DNA of 64,000 bases, taken from NCBI GenBank assembly GCA_015680685.1, contig MNCI01026525.1:37603-101602 (forward strand), given 5' to 3'. This DNA is from Gnetum montanum. Lineage: Eukaryota > Streptophyta > Gnetopsida > Gnetales > Gnetaceae. A program made the translations under genes and the position numbers. The notes beneath the pieces are model-generated. The model saw only the letters and a program-made list of their open reading frames with translations. It was not told the DNA's origin and searched no databases. Within the stretch, counting starts at the first letter, position 1; the number at the start of each line of letters is the position of its first letter. Below are positions 10,311-21,490 of the stretch, piece by piece.

Positions 10311-11613
10311 GGCTTCAGGGGTAAGAAGGAAAATACTACTACGGGGTATCACACTTGGGATCACACATTGTGAAAGATTGCTTGTAAGATGGCTTGCTAA
10401 AGAAAAGATTTCAGCTTCTTTGTCATAGTCCTATGATTTATGCTTATTTTTTATTTTTTTTAGTTTGTTTAGCTAGTGGTTTAGATAGTATCATCCTTGG
10501 CAAGTAATTTTGGGATTTTTAGATTGCTCTTATTGTTCTTGTTGCCCAATAGAAAATTTCTATTAAAATTTTGTTATAGAAACACTTGTGTTTGAAAACC
10601 TTAAGAGCATTTTAGTAGTAAATTTCATTATTGTGAAATATATATGAACTACTATTGAGATCTTTGTAAGAGAGCCTCTGCTTGTAGTCAAGCCGTTGAA
10701 TGATTCAATAGTCAAGAGGGTTCAGAAAATCTTTGGTATTTTGATGGGACCAGAATAGCTTCTTTTTATCTTTAAAGTCAATCTCCGTGGTCTTTCAATC
10801 AGAAATTGTCAAGTCTTTTGAAGGTTCTGTTGAATGCAATTGTTAACATCCATTATCTAGCCAAAATGGAGTCTCGTACGTGATATTTAACGCAACAATT
10901 TTTGGTAGCATAGTAGGATTATCTTTAAAAAATTGCTTATTTGAGCCTTGGAATTTTGAACAATTCGTAGATATTGAATTTGGGATAGCCTTATTGTGAA
11001 GTGTTTACTCATATAATTTTACCTTGTTTATATATTTGAGGTCTTAACACAAATCTGTTTTCTTTCCTTTCTATTTCCATCAAATCTTGCTCTATTTCTA
11101 GTTTTCTTGTGGAACTATCTCTTTCTCTGGGGAAAATTAGAAGTAGATTCATGGATTTGTGCATAAATGATTTTACAAAACTTTATTTGTTAATAGGTAT
11201 TATAAGTACCATGTAGACTAGGCAATTAAACAAAATAGGAACTTTCAACAACTCACAGTACTTGGCAAAGTTGGCTAAATTTCTTTAAGATAAGTCATTT
11301 ATAGTTTACACACAACGCAATCATTTCATTTTTCACAACCGCACACTGAAATAGCACACACACATACTCACATTAACTACTGAGTCTATTTGGAGGTATC
11401 TGGGCCTTGGTGTTGCTAGAGACCAGCAAGCACCTAAATTCTGTTCGAGGACACTCGTTGATGGTCACATCCCAAATGATCGCCAACAGTTCTTTTCGCC
11501 CTAGAAGGAGGGCTGAAAATTTAGCCTCTAAGTTCATAAGCCTTATAATTTTAGCATATCAACCATTCTTTGCTACTATAAAGGCTTAAGAAGTTAAGTA
11601 CTATTTTCAGTTC

Positions 11614-14600
11614 ATGACCAAGAAGATTGATAGTTTGGAAAATTTAACAGTTTCAAAAGATATTATAGATTCTAAGACTGATACTTCATCAGAAGAAGAA
11701 CAAAAGAAAGTTTTTGAATTGGGAATAAGTAGTGGAGTGAAAACTAGAAGATCAAGAAGATCACCCATTATCTCTAGTTTATCAATTTGTAAGAGAAGAT
11801 CTAGAAAGTCTAAGAGTTTAACTATCCAAAGGAATAGGATGGAAAATCCTTGGCAATGAGTTCCACCATTAGGATTTCAAATTTACAATGATATTCCTAA
11901 GGTTGTTTACAAACATTTTCCTAAGCCTTTCATTCGTAGAAAAGCTTATTTAGCTTAAGAATATATTCCCATGTTTGAGTTAGTTTTAGCTTATGCAAAT
12001 ATTCAATATCAAGATCAAGCTTGTAGGTTGTTTGTATCAAATTTAAAGGATATGGCTCAGATTTGGTATTTGAACTTACCAAATAATAGTATTACGAGTT
12101 GGGATGACATGAAGAATATATTCTTAGCCCAGTTTGGTAATCAATTAGATCAACAACAACTATACTATGGGCTAATACAAGCTAAGCAAGGAGTTAAAGA
12201 GTCAATTAGAGATTTCAACATCAAGTTTCAATGAATTTGTGGACTCTTTCAAAGAAAATATAGGTCATCAAAAGAGATGCTCAAAGAAACTTATCTTAAG
12301 GCTGTCAACCTCAACATTTCAATTTGGTTAAGGAAAACTCCAAACTTAACTACACTAAATGACTACTTTAGTGAAGCTATACAATTAGAAAAACAGTTGA
12401 ATCCTGAATAAAATATTACAATTCAAAAAAGAGAAGAAAGAGTTATGATTCCTATGTAAGATTTTGCTCATTTTAAAGCTTTACCAGGTCCATCTCATGT
12501 TAAGATAGAGCAAGAACATGAAAGAGTAGAACCTGAAAAAGGATAATTAATGAGAGATATGTCTAACAAAATAGTGAAGCTTGAAAAAGCCTTGGCAAGA
12601 GTTAATATCAAGGAAAAAAGAAAAAATAGAAAGAATAAACATTAAGACACTAAGTTAGCAGAAGATGAGGATGAAAGTGACTTTATTATGTTCAACTTTC
12701 TTGATATTGAATCTAATAATGAGTTATCTAGTGTTCATTATGCAAGTAAATCTTTTAGCAATGGATTTAGCGATTCTTCTTCTCTATCAAGTTCTGAAGA
12801 AGATATGTCTTCAGATGAAGAATGCAATAACAATGAGGAAAATGGATATAATATTTGATCTAAAGAAATATTAACTACTTCTAGACCCCCAAATGTTATT
12901 ACTGATCCATCTACTAAGAGAAAAGCTTTTGAGGCAAGTAAAAGAGATAAGAATAAAGGCAAAGACAATCAAGTAGAGCAAAGCACTCCAAATCAGTCTT
13001 TTAACAAATGGATAAAGAGACTAAGCTTTATTGGTGATGGAAAATATGATTTGATTGAAGACCTTAAACATGTCAAGGCCAATATTAGCTTTTATCCGTT
13101 GCTTCAAATAGGAGATCAGCAAAGAAAGGCTTTGGAGTTCATTAAAGGTAAAAGGAGAGTTAGAGAATCAGAGTTAAGTTATGTGTCTAATAATGATGAG
13201 AACTTAAAGACCACATATGATAAGGAAGCTCATTATTTTCTTTTGACAATGAAATTAAAGGATAAATACTTACACAATTGTTTGATTGATTCTGGAGCTA
13301 TGTCTACTATAATGTAATTGTCTATATGTATGAAACTTGGTTTGATTCTTGAAAAATAAAATAAAAAGATTGTTCAAGTGGATAAAAGTAGAGTGAAGAT
13401 TGTGGTTCAATTACCAAATGTTCTATTAGAAATTGCTTCTGAACCCTGTGTCAGAAGTAGAGTAACTATTCAAGTGGTAGATATACCAGATTCACATAGT
13501 CTTTTATTGAGTAGAAGTTGGAGCAAGAACTTCTCAAGTTAAATATCCATAGATTATTCTCACATATGGCTACCTTGGAAAGGAGAACCAAATCAAATAT
13601 ACGTCTATAGTAAACCTTTAATAATTGATAATATTACTTCAAATGGAAAAAGTAAAATGGCTGAAAAAAGAGGTGTTGAAAACAAAATTTGTACACTCCA
13701 AGAGAATTATGGTTCTGAAAAAGAACAATTAAAGAATGAAGATAAATGGGAGTTATACTTTGATGGTTCATGTAATTCAAAAGGTGCAGGAGTCGGTATA
13801 GTTATATTCAAGAATGATTCACCTGAAATTTTCAAAGCAATTCATCTATCTTTCCCTTGTACTAACAACAAATCTAAGTATGAAGCTTTATGTATTGGTA
13901 TAAGAATAGCTCTAGAAAAAAAGATCAGAGTAATCACTATAAAAGGAGGCTCAAGATTAGTTTGTGAACAAGTAAAGGGTAACTATGTAGTAAAGAGCTC
14001 ATTCTTAAGACCTTATAAACAAATCGCTTGTAAGATATTAGATTAGTTTCAACATTGCCGAATAGAGCATATAAACAGAGCAGAGAATCTTATAGCAGAT
14101 GATTTGGAAAAAGTAGCTTCAACATTGGATATGCAAATAATAGAAATTTACAAAGATGTAATGATTGAAGAAGAATATAAGCTATCAGTACTAGATAATA
14201 TAAGACATTTACAAGTATTTGAAGATGATGATCAAGTACTAAGATTTATGAAAAACAAGCAAGAATTTGAGGGTCAAGTGATACCTGAAATGTCATCAAA
14301 CTCCAAAGCTAATTTCATTCCAAGAAGTATGATTGACTTGGAACAAGAGTTCAAGAAAAATTTACTTACTAGAAAGGATATACAACACTCAGATAGTCAA
14401 GCTTTCAAGGTAGTGAATTTTGGATTAGATAAGATACCAAAGATGTTGAATGTTACAAAGGAGAGAGATTTGAGTTTCAAGAAAAACTTGTTAACATGTC
14501 TAAGAAATAATTTGGACAATTTTGCTTGGTCTTATGATGATCTTAAAGCTTTTAGGCAAGATGTGATGACACATAAAATTCCTTTAATAGAAGATTGCAA

Positions 14601-17139
14601 AAGAGTCAAGCAAAAACAAAGGAAATTTAATCCATCATTTGAACCATCTATGGAAGCTAAAATCAAGAAGTTGTTACAAGAATGAATCATATATCTAGTA
14701 CGATATTCAACATGGCTTGCTAACCTTGTTCCAGTGAGAAAGAAAAATGGTGATATAAGGTTTTGTGTAGACTTTAGAAATCTGAATGATGCCTCAAAAA
14801 AGGATAAGTATCCACTTCCAAGAATTGATGAGATGCTGATTAAAGTCTCAGGTTGTCAAGTATATTCTTTCTTAGATGGTTTCTTAGGTTATAATCAAAT
14901 CATGGTAGATAAGAATGATAGATATAAAATAGCATTTATCACTAAATGGGGAACTTTCGCTTACCAAAGAATGCCATTTGGATTGTCAAATGCTGGAGCT
15001 ACTTTCCAAAGAGCAATGGATTTAGCATTTAAGGATTTATTAGGTGAATTTGTGGTTTATTTGGATGATATTACAATATTCTCAAAGAAAAAAGAAGATC
15101 ATATTAATCATCTCTAGCAAGTTTTCGATAGATGTCGTGAGTTTGGCATTTCATTAAATCCTAAGAAGTATATCTTCGGGGTTAAATCCAGAAGCTTATT
15201 AGGCCATGTGATATGTCAAGAAGGAATTTTCATAGACAATTCCTGAATCCAAGTAGTACAGAATATTGAATATCCCACAAGTAAGAAATCTCTTAGATCT
15301 TTCTTTGCGAAGATAAACTTTGTGAAAAAATTCATCCCCAGGTTTGCTGAAATTACGAAACCTTTGATGCATATGTTGAAAAAGGATGTCCAAGTAGAGA
15401 AAACACCAGAATCAAAGAGAGCTTTATTAGAAATTAAAATTGCTATACCAGAGGCCCCATATTTGGTGAAGCCTAGGCTTAAAGAAGATTTTTGGTTATA
15501 TTTTTTTGCTTCAAATGATTCTATCGCTACCATTTTAACACAAAAAGATGATGAAAGTCAAGATGAACCAATTGGATTTTTTGGATATCAGTTGAAAGAT
15601 TCAGAATTAAATTATTCAAAATTAGAGAAACAAGCTTTTGTAGTCATCAAAGCACTTTAGCATTTTAAATATTATTTGGAAAGTTCATTAGTCCACATTA
15701 TGCTAATTGAACCTGCAGTCAAGTGATTCCTAGCCCAAAATGAGATTGGATTAAAAAAAGGAAAATGGCTTATAAATTTGTAAAGTTTTAGATTTTCATT
15801 GGAAATATGCAAGACAATTAAGGGAATGAGATTAGCCAAGTTAATGGCTAGAGAAAGTGAAGCATGCACACTTGACACCCATGAAGAGAATTGGTATGAT
15901 GAAATTCTCAAATTTCTTAATACAAGGAAAATCGCAAATAATTTAATTGCAAGTCAAAAGAGAGATTTCTTCAAAAGAGCACGAAGATTCATTGTTAAAG
16001 ATGGTATATCATACAGAAAGGATTTTCAGGGAGTTTTATTGGAATGTGTTCATAATGATCAAATTAGTTTCATTTTAGAACAATTTCATGATCATTTGAA
16101 TTTATTTTATGAATCCCCTATGTCAACTATGCAACATATACTTCGATATGGATATTACTGGCCTTCCATGTATCAAAACATTAGTTCAAAGATCCAAAAA
16201 TGCTATCAATTTCAAATTCATGGGCCCAAAATTAAAAGGGCTAGAGCCCCTTTAAAGCCAATAGTTTCTTATAGATCATTTTAGCAATGGGGTTTGGATT
16301 TTATTGGCAGAATTACTCCTTCAAGAGCTAGACACAAGTTTATTCTCACAGCTACTGATTATTTCACTAAATGGTGTGAAGAAAAGGATCTAAGAGGAAG
16401 TTCAGCATTAGATGTGATTAACTTTCTAGAAGATCATATTTTAAGTAGATTTTGTCTACTCGAAGTGTTAGTGTCAGATAATGGACCCGCCTTCAAATCC
16501 AAAGAGTTTATCAGATGGGCATTAGAAAAATCTATTTTCTTATTTTCCTCATCAAATTATTATCCTCAAGGAAATGGCGTAGCAGAATCCACCAATAAAA
16601 AGCTTATTGCTTATATCAAGAAATCAATGAATGGGAATCTAGGAAATTTGATCGATTATTTACAATCCACGTTATGGTTAGATCAAATTAGATTCAAAAA
16701 AGCTATTGGGACATCACCGTATAACTTAGTCTATGGTTTGCCAGCAAGAATCATGAATAAGATTGTAAGCTCAGCTTCTAAATTTGTACAAAGATATAGT
16801 GAAAAGACTGATAAAGATAGAAGTTTCATGAATTTACTTATTAAAAGAGAAGCTGAAGTAGATAAAACAAGGGATAATTTGTTACAGAATACCTCTCAAG
16901 TTAAAAGATGATTTGATAGGAAAGCTCTGAAAAGAACTTTCAAGATACGAGACCTTGTCTTGTTATGGAATATGAAGAAACTGAATAAGTTTACACTGAC
17001 ATGGATTGGTCTCTTTCAAATTACAAAACAATTTTCAGAGGATACTTACAAATTATCAACTTTGGATGGCATGGAATTGCAATTTCCATATAATGTTTTG
17101 CATATAAAACATTATTTGGGACAATTGCATACAACTTGA
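11614..17139 (+). pseudogene. Giant gypsy gag-pol polyprotein: one frame, 21 stops, no frameshift
   Basis: From the ATG at 11614 to the terminal TGA at 17137 the polyprotein can be read in a single frame of about 1840 codons. The gag core is at 11971-12410 (QIWYLNLPNNSITSWDDMK). The protease active site is LIDSGA at 13282-13299. An archaeal-type RNase H is at 13740-14130 and RT at 14700-15200 (YLDD at 15058-15069). A second RNase H is at 15480-15830. Integrase is at 15960-17100, with its DDE residues in GLDFIG, DNGPAF and GNGVAES. In-frame stops fall at 11857, 11956, 12232, 12409, 12457, 12544, 12643, 12856, 13315, 13357, 13540, 14044, 14683, 15115, 15244, 15658, 15724, 15781, 16282 and 16909, with one just upstream at 11587. 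The last zinc-finger cysteine of integrase appears replaced by Phe (KCYQF). Confidence 0.92.
13740..14130 (+). pseudogene. Archaeal-type RNase H domain located before RT
   Basis: WELYFDGSCNSKGAG (catalytic Asp at 13762) and PCTNNKSKYEALCIG (Glu at 13882) are hallmarks of the archaeal/plant-type RNase H acquired by Tat elements. The third acidic position, normally GDS, is GGS (Gly codon at 13948). The fourth is probably the Asp in LIADDLEKVAS (14098-14103). The domain lies between protease and RT, not between the gypsy RNase H and integrase as in the Tat element at 62.9-63.3 kb. It is part of the same continuous frame. Confidence 0.8.
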
Positions 17140-17548
17140 AGATGTCGTTACACAAAATAATATATGTATATACTATTAGGTATAATATTACTAGGAATAT
17201 AGTATTAATTATTATGTTTAATTATGCTATTGATATATAATTAGATGAGTAGATAGTATATTATAATAGTAAATATATTTAGAAAATAGTTTTCCTTCAA
17301 GTGAGGCAAGTGGAAGCCTACAAGTGAAACAAGTGGAATTCTACAAGTGTGACAAGTGGAGAAGGTGACTCATCCACCACTTAGTGAGTATTCTGACAAA
17401 TGGTTAGAATGCCTAAAAATAAGAAAAATTGGTTAAAGACTCTTGGGGGGATTTCAAATTTCTAACACCTATAAAAAGAGTATTGGGTTGTTTAAGATTT
17501 CATCACCTTTCAAGTCAAGTTGAGTAGGGAAAGTAAGAGAGAGCTGAT
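17140..17548 (+). promoter_or_regulatory. Intergenic region after integrase with 23-bp repeats and TATA box
   Basis: After the pol stop the sequence is AT-rich. Three copies of a ~23-bp unit containing ACAAGTG...ACAAGTGGA occupy 17297-17364. A TATA box, TATAAAAA at 17470-17477 in the context ACACCTATAAAAAGAG, resembles the LTR's own TATA context. It lies about 80 bases before the ATG at 17549, a plausible promoter spacing for the accessory ORF. Confidence 0.5.
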
Positions 17549-18073
17549 TTGAAAGGGGAGATGGAGTTCGTGAGAGCAATGAGAAAGCCTTTTATTCCAT
17601 ATGTAATGGGATGTTTCCCTGAGAATGTGTTCAAGGGTTACCTAAAAGCTAGATCATGTGGAGCTCTGAAAGAGTGTCCTTTCATGGCTTGGTTGTCCGA
17701 TGAATTTTCTTTCCTCACAAGAGGTTTGGAGATAGAGTCCAATGTTTGGGGGTAATATCAAGATTCCACCAAATAAGAGGAGAAAGGAGAAGAGCAACCA
17801 ACTAATGAAGAGTCATCATGGGCATGGGAAGAAGCATTCGTATCCCAAGAGGAAAATGAAGGAATCAATTGGGGAGAACAAAAGAGTGCATCTAAAAAAG
17901 AAGATGAAAAGAATACTGAAGAAAAATTTCCAGTAGATCAAGTTGAGAGCTCCACCAAGCCAGAGAACAATAGAACATCCTTCATCACATCAAAAATTTC
18001 CTGTGAAATAGTTAGAGATATGAGGATTCCTACTAGGGTAACCGTCACAATTCAGTTCCCATCCCAAGTATAG
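17549..18073 (+). pseudogene. Accessory sense ORF between integrase and the 3' LTR, unknown function
   Basis: The frame starts at ATG 17549 (a second ATG at 17564 gives MEFVRAMRKPF) and runs about 175 codons to TAG 18071, with two internal TAA stops near 17753 and 17774. The N-terminal ~65 residues include Cys-rich CGALKECPFMAWLSDEF. The C-terminal half is strongly acidic and Gln/Glu/Ser-rich (EEKGEEQPTNEESS, KKEDEKNTEEKFPVDQ). I do not recognise the protein. Stops without frameshift, as in pol, imply it was coding until recently. Extra ORFs in this position are known in Tat and Athila elements, but no envelope-like membrane segment is evident here. Confidence 0.55.
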
Positions 18074-18260
18074 TCCATGAAGGACTTGATAATGTCCAGT
18101 TTGTTGTTTTCTTAGGAATGAGGTTTTTATACCATCAAACCTTATGTTTGATGAAAATTTTCCTCCAAAAAGATTTTTTTTTGGCTATAAAAAAAATTCA
18201 AGGAAAGTTTCAATATGTTTCAGTTTTGAAATGAGGCTGCATAAAATTCTTTAAGCTTTT

Positions 18261-18273
18261 AAGGTGGCAAAAA
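18261..18273 (+). promoter_or_regulatory. Probable polypurine tract of the giant element
   Basis: AAGGTGGCAAAAA directly precedes the 3' LTR start. It is purine-rich with two pyrimidine interruptions, so it is a weak but correctly placed candidate. Confidence 0.45.
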
Positions 18274-21200
18274 TGTTGGCACATTTGGCCATTTCATGGA
18301 ACAGCAAAAGTGATAAAAATATGAATAATACAAGACAAAGCAAATATTCAAACAAAAAATACGATGGTTGTGTCCTATTGATATACATAATATTGCCCTC
18401 AAATTTCAAGTGTCAAAATTGGAGCTTCTGAAAGTTTACAGTTTCTCAGCAATCATAGTGCTTCCTTAGGAGGTAGAAAACCTCAATCACTAAAATCTCT
18501 ACAATTGTCCAAAATGCCTAAGGATAAAAAACCTGCCAGAGGACATAGGAAGGAAGCAGTGATTGTGTGCAATCTCGCCAGGATTCCAAGCTTGGCTGAT
18601 TCCCATTCAAAACAACAAATGAATGATTTTCCTTGAGTTTTAAAACCCGCTAACAGAGATCATTTTTTAAATCAACGACGATGCAAGCCTACATTCTGAA
18701 TTCTCTCCGCTGGAAATGCATTCTAACTCAATTCTGATTGCAACGCCAGTTCAGATGCTTAAAACTATAGAAAAAACTATTTAAAACACACAGGCTTTCC
18801 TGGCGAACGATCTTGGTCCACAATTTTCTGGTGTTGTGGATTCTTCTAATTTTTTTCCAAGACACATCAAACATTTCGCGCCACATCTCTGCTCCACCTT
18901 CACAAGAATCTCCGTATTGCGGCTAGGGAGCTGGTGTCTCGGGGGAGCCTTCTATATTTTGTGGACTATTTTGCCATTTTTTGTGCACTCCAAGGAAATT
19001 TGAGACAGTATGCAGGGAGTGGCCATTGTGAACAGTACAAGCTATGGCAGTGGCCTAGCCACTGTCACATACGGACCTGAAGTGTTCTCAAACTGGGGAT
19101 GCAAGCCAAAATCTCTACGCTGTTTGGTGTGCTTCGAACCAAGAACGGCATTTTCTGAAAAATCTTTAATGCATGTTCAGTTGGGTCCTATTCCTGTCTT
19201 TGTTAGAGGACGTAATTGGAGTAAGAAAGCAAAAAGTTTTTGCGTAAGAGTAGTTGGCAACCATGGCGAACAGTACAAGCAAGTTGCTCCCTTGTAATTA
19301 GAGTCTCCAACAGGGCAATTCCTTTCACAGCTTCTGAAAGACAATCCTTATCTTCTTCCTACAACAGTTGAAAAACAGCTTGAGAGACTCATTGCTGAGC
19401 AAGAAGCAGATTCATGGCAAGTGCAGGCAATTCAGATTCAAGACATCGGCATGAGACGGACTACAGAAAATAAGAAGAGGTCAAGGTCGGTGTTGTACAT
19501 TAACTCCGGCAGCATGGCTGTGTCTAGCAAACCACAATTGCAGGAGCCAGCACTGGGAATGGGTTAGAACATGTGTCCATTTTTATGGATTTTGTGCAGA
19601 ACGAAAGAAGCAAACTAGCAGCAATGACCGACCAGTTGATTACCACTTATCCGCGCAGCAATTTACCAGTACATGGGTTCAAAGGGAAAAACAAAATATA
19701 TATATATATATATAATAACTAAATGAATAATAATAAAGTGTAGGGAAGATGAAGATGATTTATTTTTCAGCCTTATTGACCCCAAAGACCGTACAGCCAC
19801 CTCAACCAATGTTACATTAAGGTGCATACAAAATTACCTTTTTACTACAACCCGTTTATAAAATTACTAGGGCTTCAATAATATTTAACATTTAAAACTT
19901 AAAAATTCTAAACAAATAAAAATAAAAATAACAATTTTATGGAGCTCTTGGATTTATTTTAAAAAATTATTATTATTGCTTATAAAAGCAATATTTGTAA
20001 AGACACATGCCAATATTAGCATGATTTTTTCCTAACTTTTCTAACTTGTTAGGCAAGTAATTAACTTCCTTACTTGGGAGAAACGTTAGCTAAGATATTT
20101 TAGAATGTAACTACCTTTTGAACCCTATAAAAAGGCTTTAGGTGTAAGAAGGAAGATACTACTACGGGGTATCACACTTGGGATCACACTTGGGTTCACA
20201 CATTGTGAAAGATTTCTTGTAAGATGGCTTGCTAAAGAAAATATTTCAGCCTATTTTTCATAGTCCTGTGAGTTATGCTTATTATTTTTTATTTTGTTTA
20301 ATTTTTTTAGCTAGTGGTTTAGATAGTATCATCCTTGGTAGGTAATTTTGCGATTTTTAGATTGCTCTTATTGTCCTTGTTGCCCAATAGAAAATTTCTG
20401 TTAAAATTTTTCCATAGAAGCGCTTGTGTTTGAAAGCCTTAAGAGCATTTTAGTAGTAAATTTTATTATTGTGCAATGTATATGAACTGCTATTGAGATC
20501 GTTGTAAGAAAGCCTTTGCATGTAGTCATGCCGTTGAACGATTCAATAGTCAAGAGGGTTCAGAAAATCTTTGGTATTTTGATGGGACCAGAATAGCTTC
20601 TTTTTATCTTTAAAGTGAATCTCCGTGGTATTTCAATAAAAAATGGTCAATTATTTTGAAGGTTCTATTGAATGAAATTGTTGACATCCATTATCTAGCC
20701 AAAATGGAGTCTCATATGTGATAGTTTATGCAGCAATTTTTGGTAGCATAATAGGATTGTCTTGAAAAAATTGCTTATTTGAGCCTTGAAAGTTTGAACA
20801 ATTCGTAGATATTGAATTTTGGATAGCGTTATTATGAAGTGTTTACTCATATCATTTTACCTTGTTTAAATATTTGAGGTCTTAACACAAATCTTCTTTC
20901 TTTCCTTTCTATTTCCATTGAATCTCGCTCTATTTCTAGTTTTCTTGTGAAACTATCTCTTTCTTTGGGGAAAATTAGAAGTAGATTCATGGAGTTTTGC
21001 TCAAATTTTTTTACAAAATTTTATTTGTTAAAAGTAGGTATTATAAGGACCACATAGACTAGGCAATTAAACAAAATAGGAACTCTCAACAACTCATAGT
21101 ACTTGGCAAAGTTGGCTGAATTTCTTTAAGATAAGTCATTTATAGTTTACACACAACACAATCGTTTCATTTTTCACAACTGCACAACACAACAGCACAC

Positions 21201-21329
21201 ACACATACTCACATTAACTACTGAGTCTATTTGGAGGTATCTAATCCTTGGTGTTGCCAGAGACCAGCAAGCACCTAAATCCTGTTCAAGGACACTCATT
21301 GGCGGTCGTGTCCCGAATGGTTGCCAACA
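18274..21329 (+). repeat. 3' LTR of the giant gypsy element
   Basis: Starts TGTTGGCACATTTGGCC and ends GGTTGCCAACA, followed by CCCAC. It lacks the inverted block of the 5' LTR and keeps the segment missing there. A TATA box lies at about 20125-20133. It contains the best copy of the host-gene fragment (19010-19567). Confidence 0.92.
19010..19567 (+). pseudogene. Captured host-gene fragment in the 3' LTR, DUF760-like plastid protein
   Basis: A 185-codon frame with one internal TAA (19295) runs from MQGVAIVNST to TAG 19565. The first ~95 residues are Ser/Arg/Lys-rich with few acidic residues, as in a plastid transit region. Then come APL(stop)LESP, TGQFLSQLLKDNPYLLP and LERLIAEQEADS. Plant DUF760 proteins (for example the UV-B-induced plastid protein group) carry a very similar APLQLESP...GQFLSQIL...HLLPAAVEQQLEQL core. 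The assignment is from memory of the family and needs a search. The fragment is sense-oriented in U3 and would be copied into both LTRs at each replication. Confidence 0.6.
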
Positions 21330-21334
21330 CCCAC
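21330..21334. repeat. Target-site duplication of the giant gypsy element (right)
   Basis: CCCAC, identical to 8360-8364. Confidence 0.95.
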
Positions 21335-21485
21335 ACTATCACCTTGTCCATGTAGTATTTTCTTTGATATCTCTTTGTATATCTCATTTCTTGAGTTCTC
21401 ATTCATGTCCTACAAAATCATCCCATTCAACAAACATTCTATGTTCTTCATTTTTCATGATATTTGACATACCAAAAGGTTAATA
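21335..21485 (-). repeat. 5' LTR of Copia element 1, part 2
   Basis: Continues the LTR interrupted at 8364 and matches 3322-3472 of the 3' LTR. On the minus strand it begins TATTAACCTTTTGG (the TGTTGACC equivalent) at 21485. Confidence 0.9.
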
Positions 21486-21490
21486 GGATA
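21486..21490. repeat. Target-site duplication of Copia element 1 (right)
   Basis: GGATA, one mismatch from GGACA at 2418-2422. Confidence 0.75.

Larger units (their letters stand above)
8365..11488 (+). repeat. 5' LTR of the giant gypsy element
   Basis: U3 is about 1.9 kb, counted to the TATA box at 10302. It includes a fragment of a host-like gene (9107-9660), an (AT)n run near 9803, an inverted and probably misassembled block (10009-10156), and three copies of a CTAACTTGTTGGGCAAGTAA minisatellite at 10164-10240 where the 3' LTR has only one. The LTR ends CGCCAACA. The next bases (GTTCTTTTCG) do not form a recognisable TGG-initiated primer site. Confidence 0.92.
8365..21329 (+). mobile_element. 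Giant-LTR Ty3/gypsy retrotransposon, complete but inactivated
   Basis: A 12.97-kb element with LTRs of 3124 bp (8365-11488) and 3056 bp (18274-21329) and a 6.8-kb internal region. The domain order is gag, protease, archaeal-type RNase H, RT, a second RNase H, integrase, then an accessory ORF. The LTRs carry TGTTGG...CCAACA termini and a perfect CCCAC target duplication. By eye the LTRs differ at roughly one base in ten, mostly transitions, so the insertion is old. RT and integrase place it in Ty3/gypsy. The extra RNase H suggests Tat affinity, although its position is unusual. Confidence 0.92.
2423..21485 (-). mobile_element. Pol-less Copia element 1 (Sirevirus-like), interrupted by a giant gypsy element
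   Basis: The element runs on the minus strand. Its 5' LTR is 7480-8364 continued at 21335-21485 (about 1036 bp in total). The primer site is 7460-7477, the internal region 3473-7479, and the 3' LTR 2423-3472 (1050 bp). The 5' LTR is split by the 13-kb gypsy insertion at 8365-21329. The internal region has gag and a second ORF, but no protease, integrase, RT or RNase H that I can find, so it looks non-autonomous. The target duplication is GGACA/GGATA. The LTR start, the purine tract just before the 3' LTR and the tRNA-Met primer site are typical of Sirevirus-like Copia elements (family knowledge). Confidence 0.85.

Noticed and set aside
11614-17139. Stop-codon reassignment or programmed readthrough to explain the continuous frame
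   Set aside because: All three stop codons occur, at positions that are not conserved between domains, and key residues are also lost. Mutational decay is simpler.
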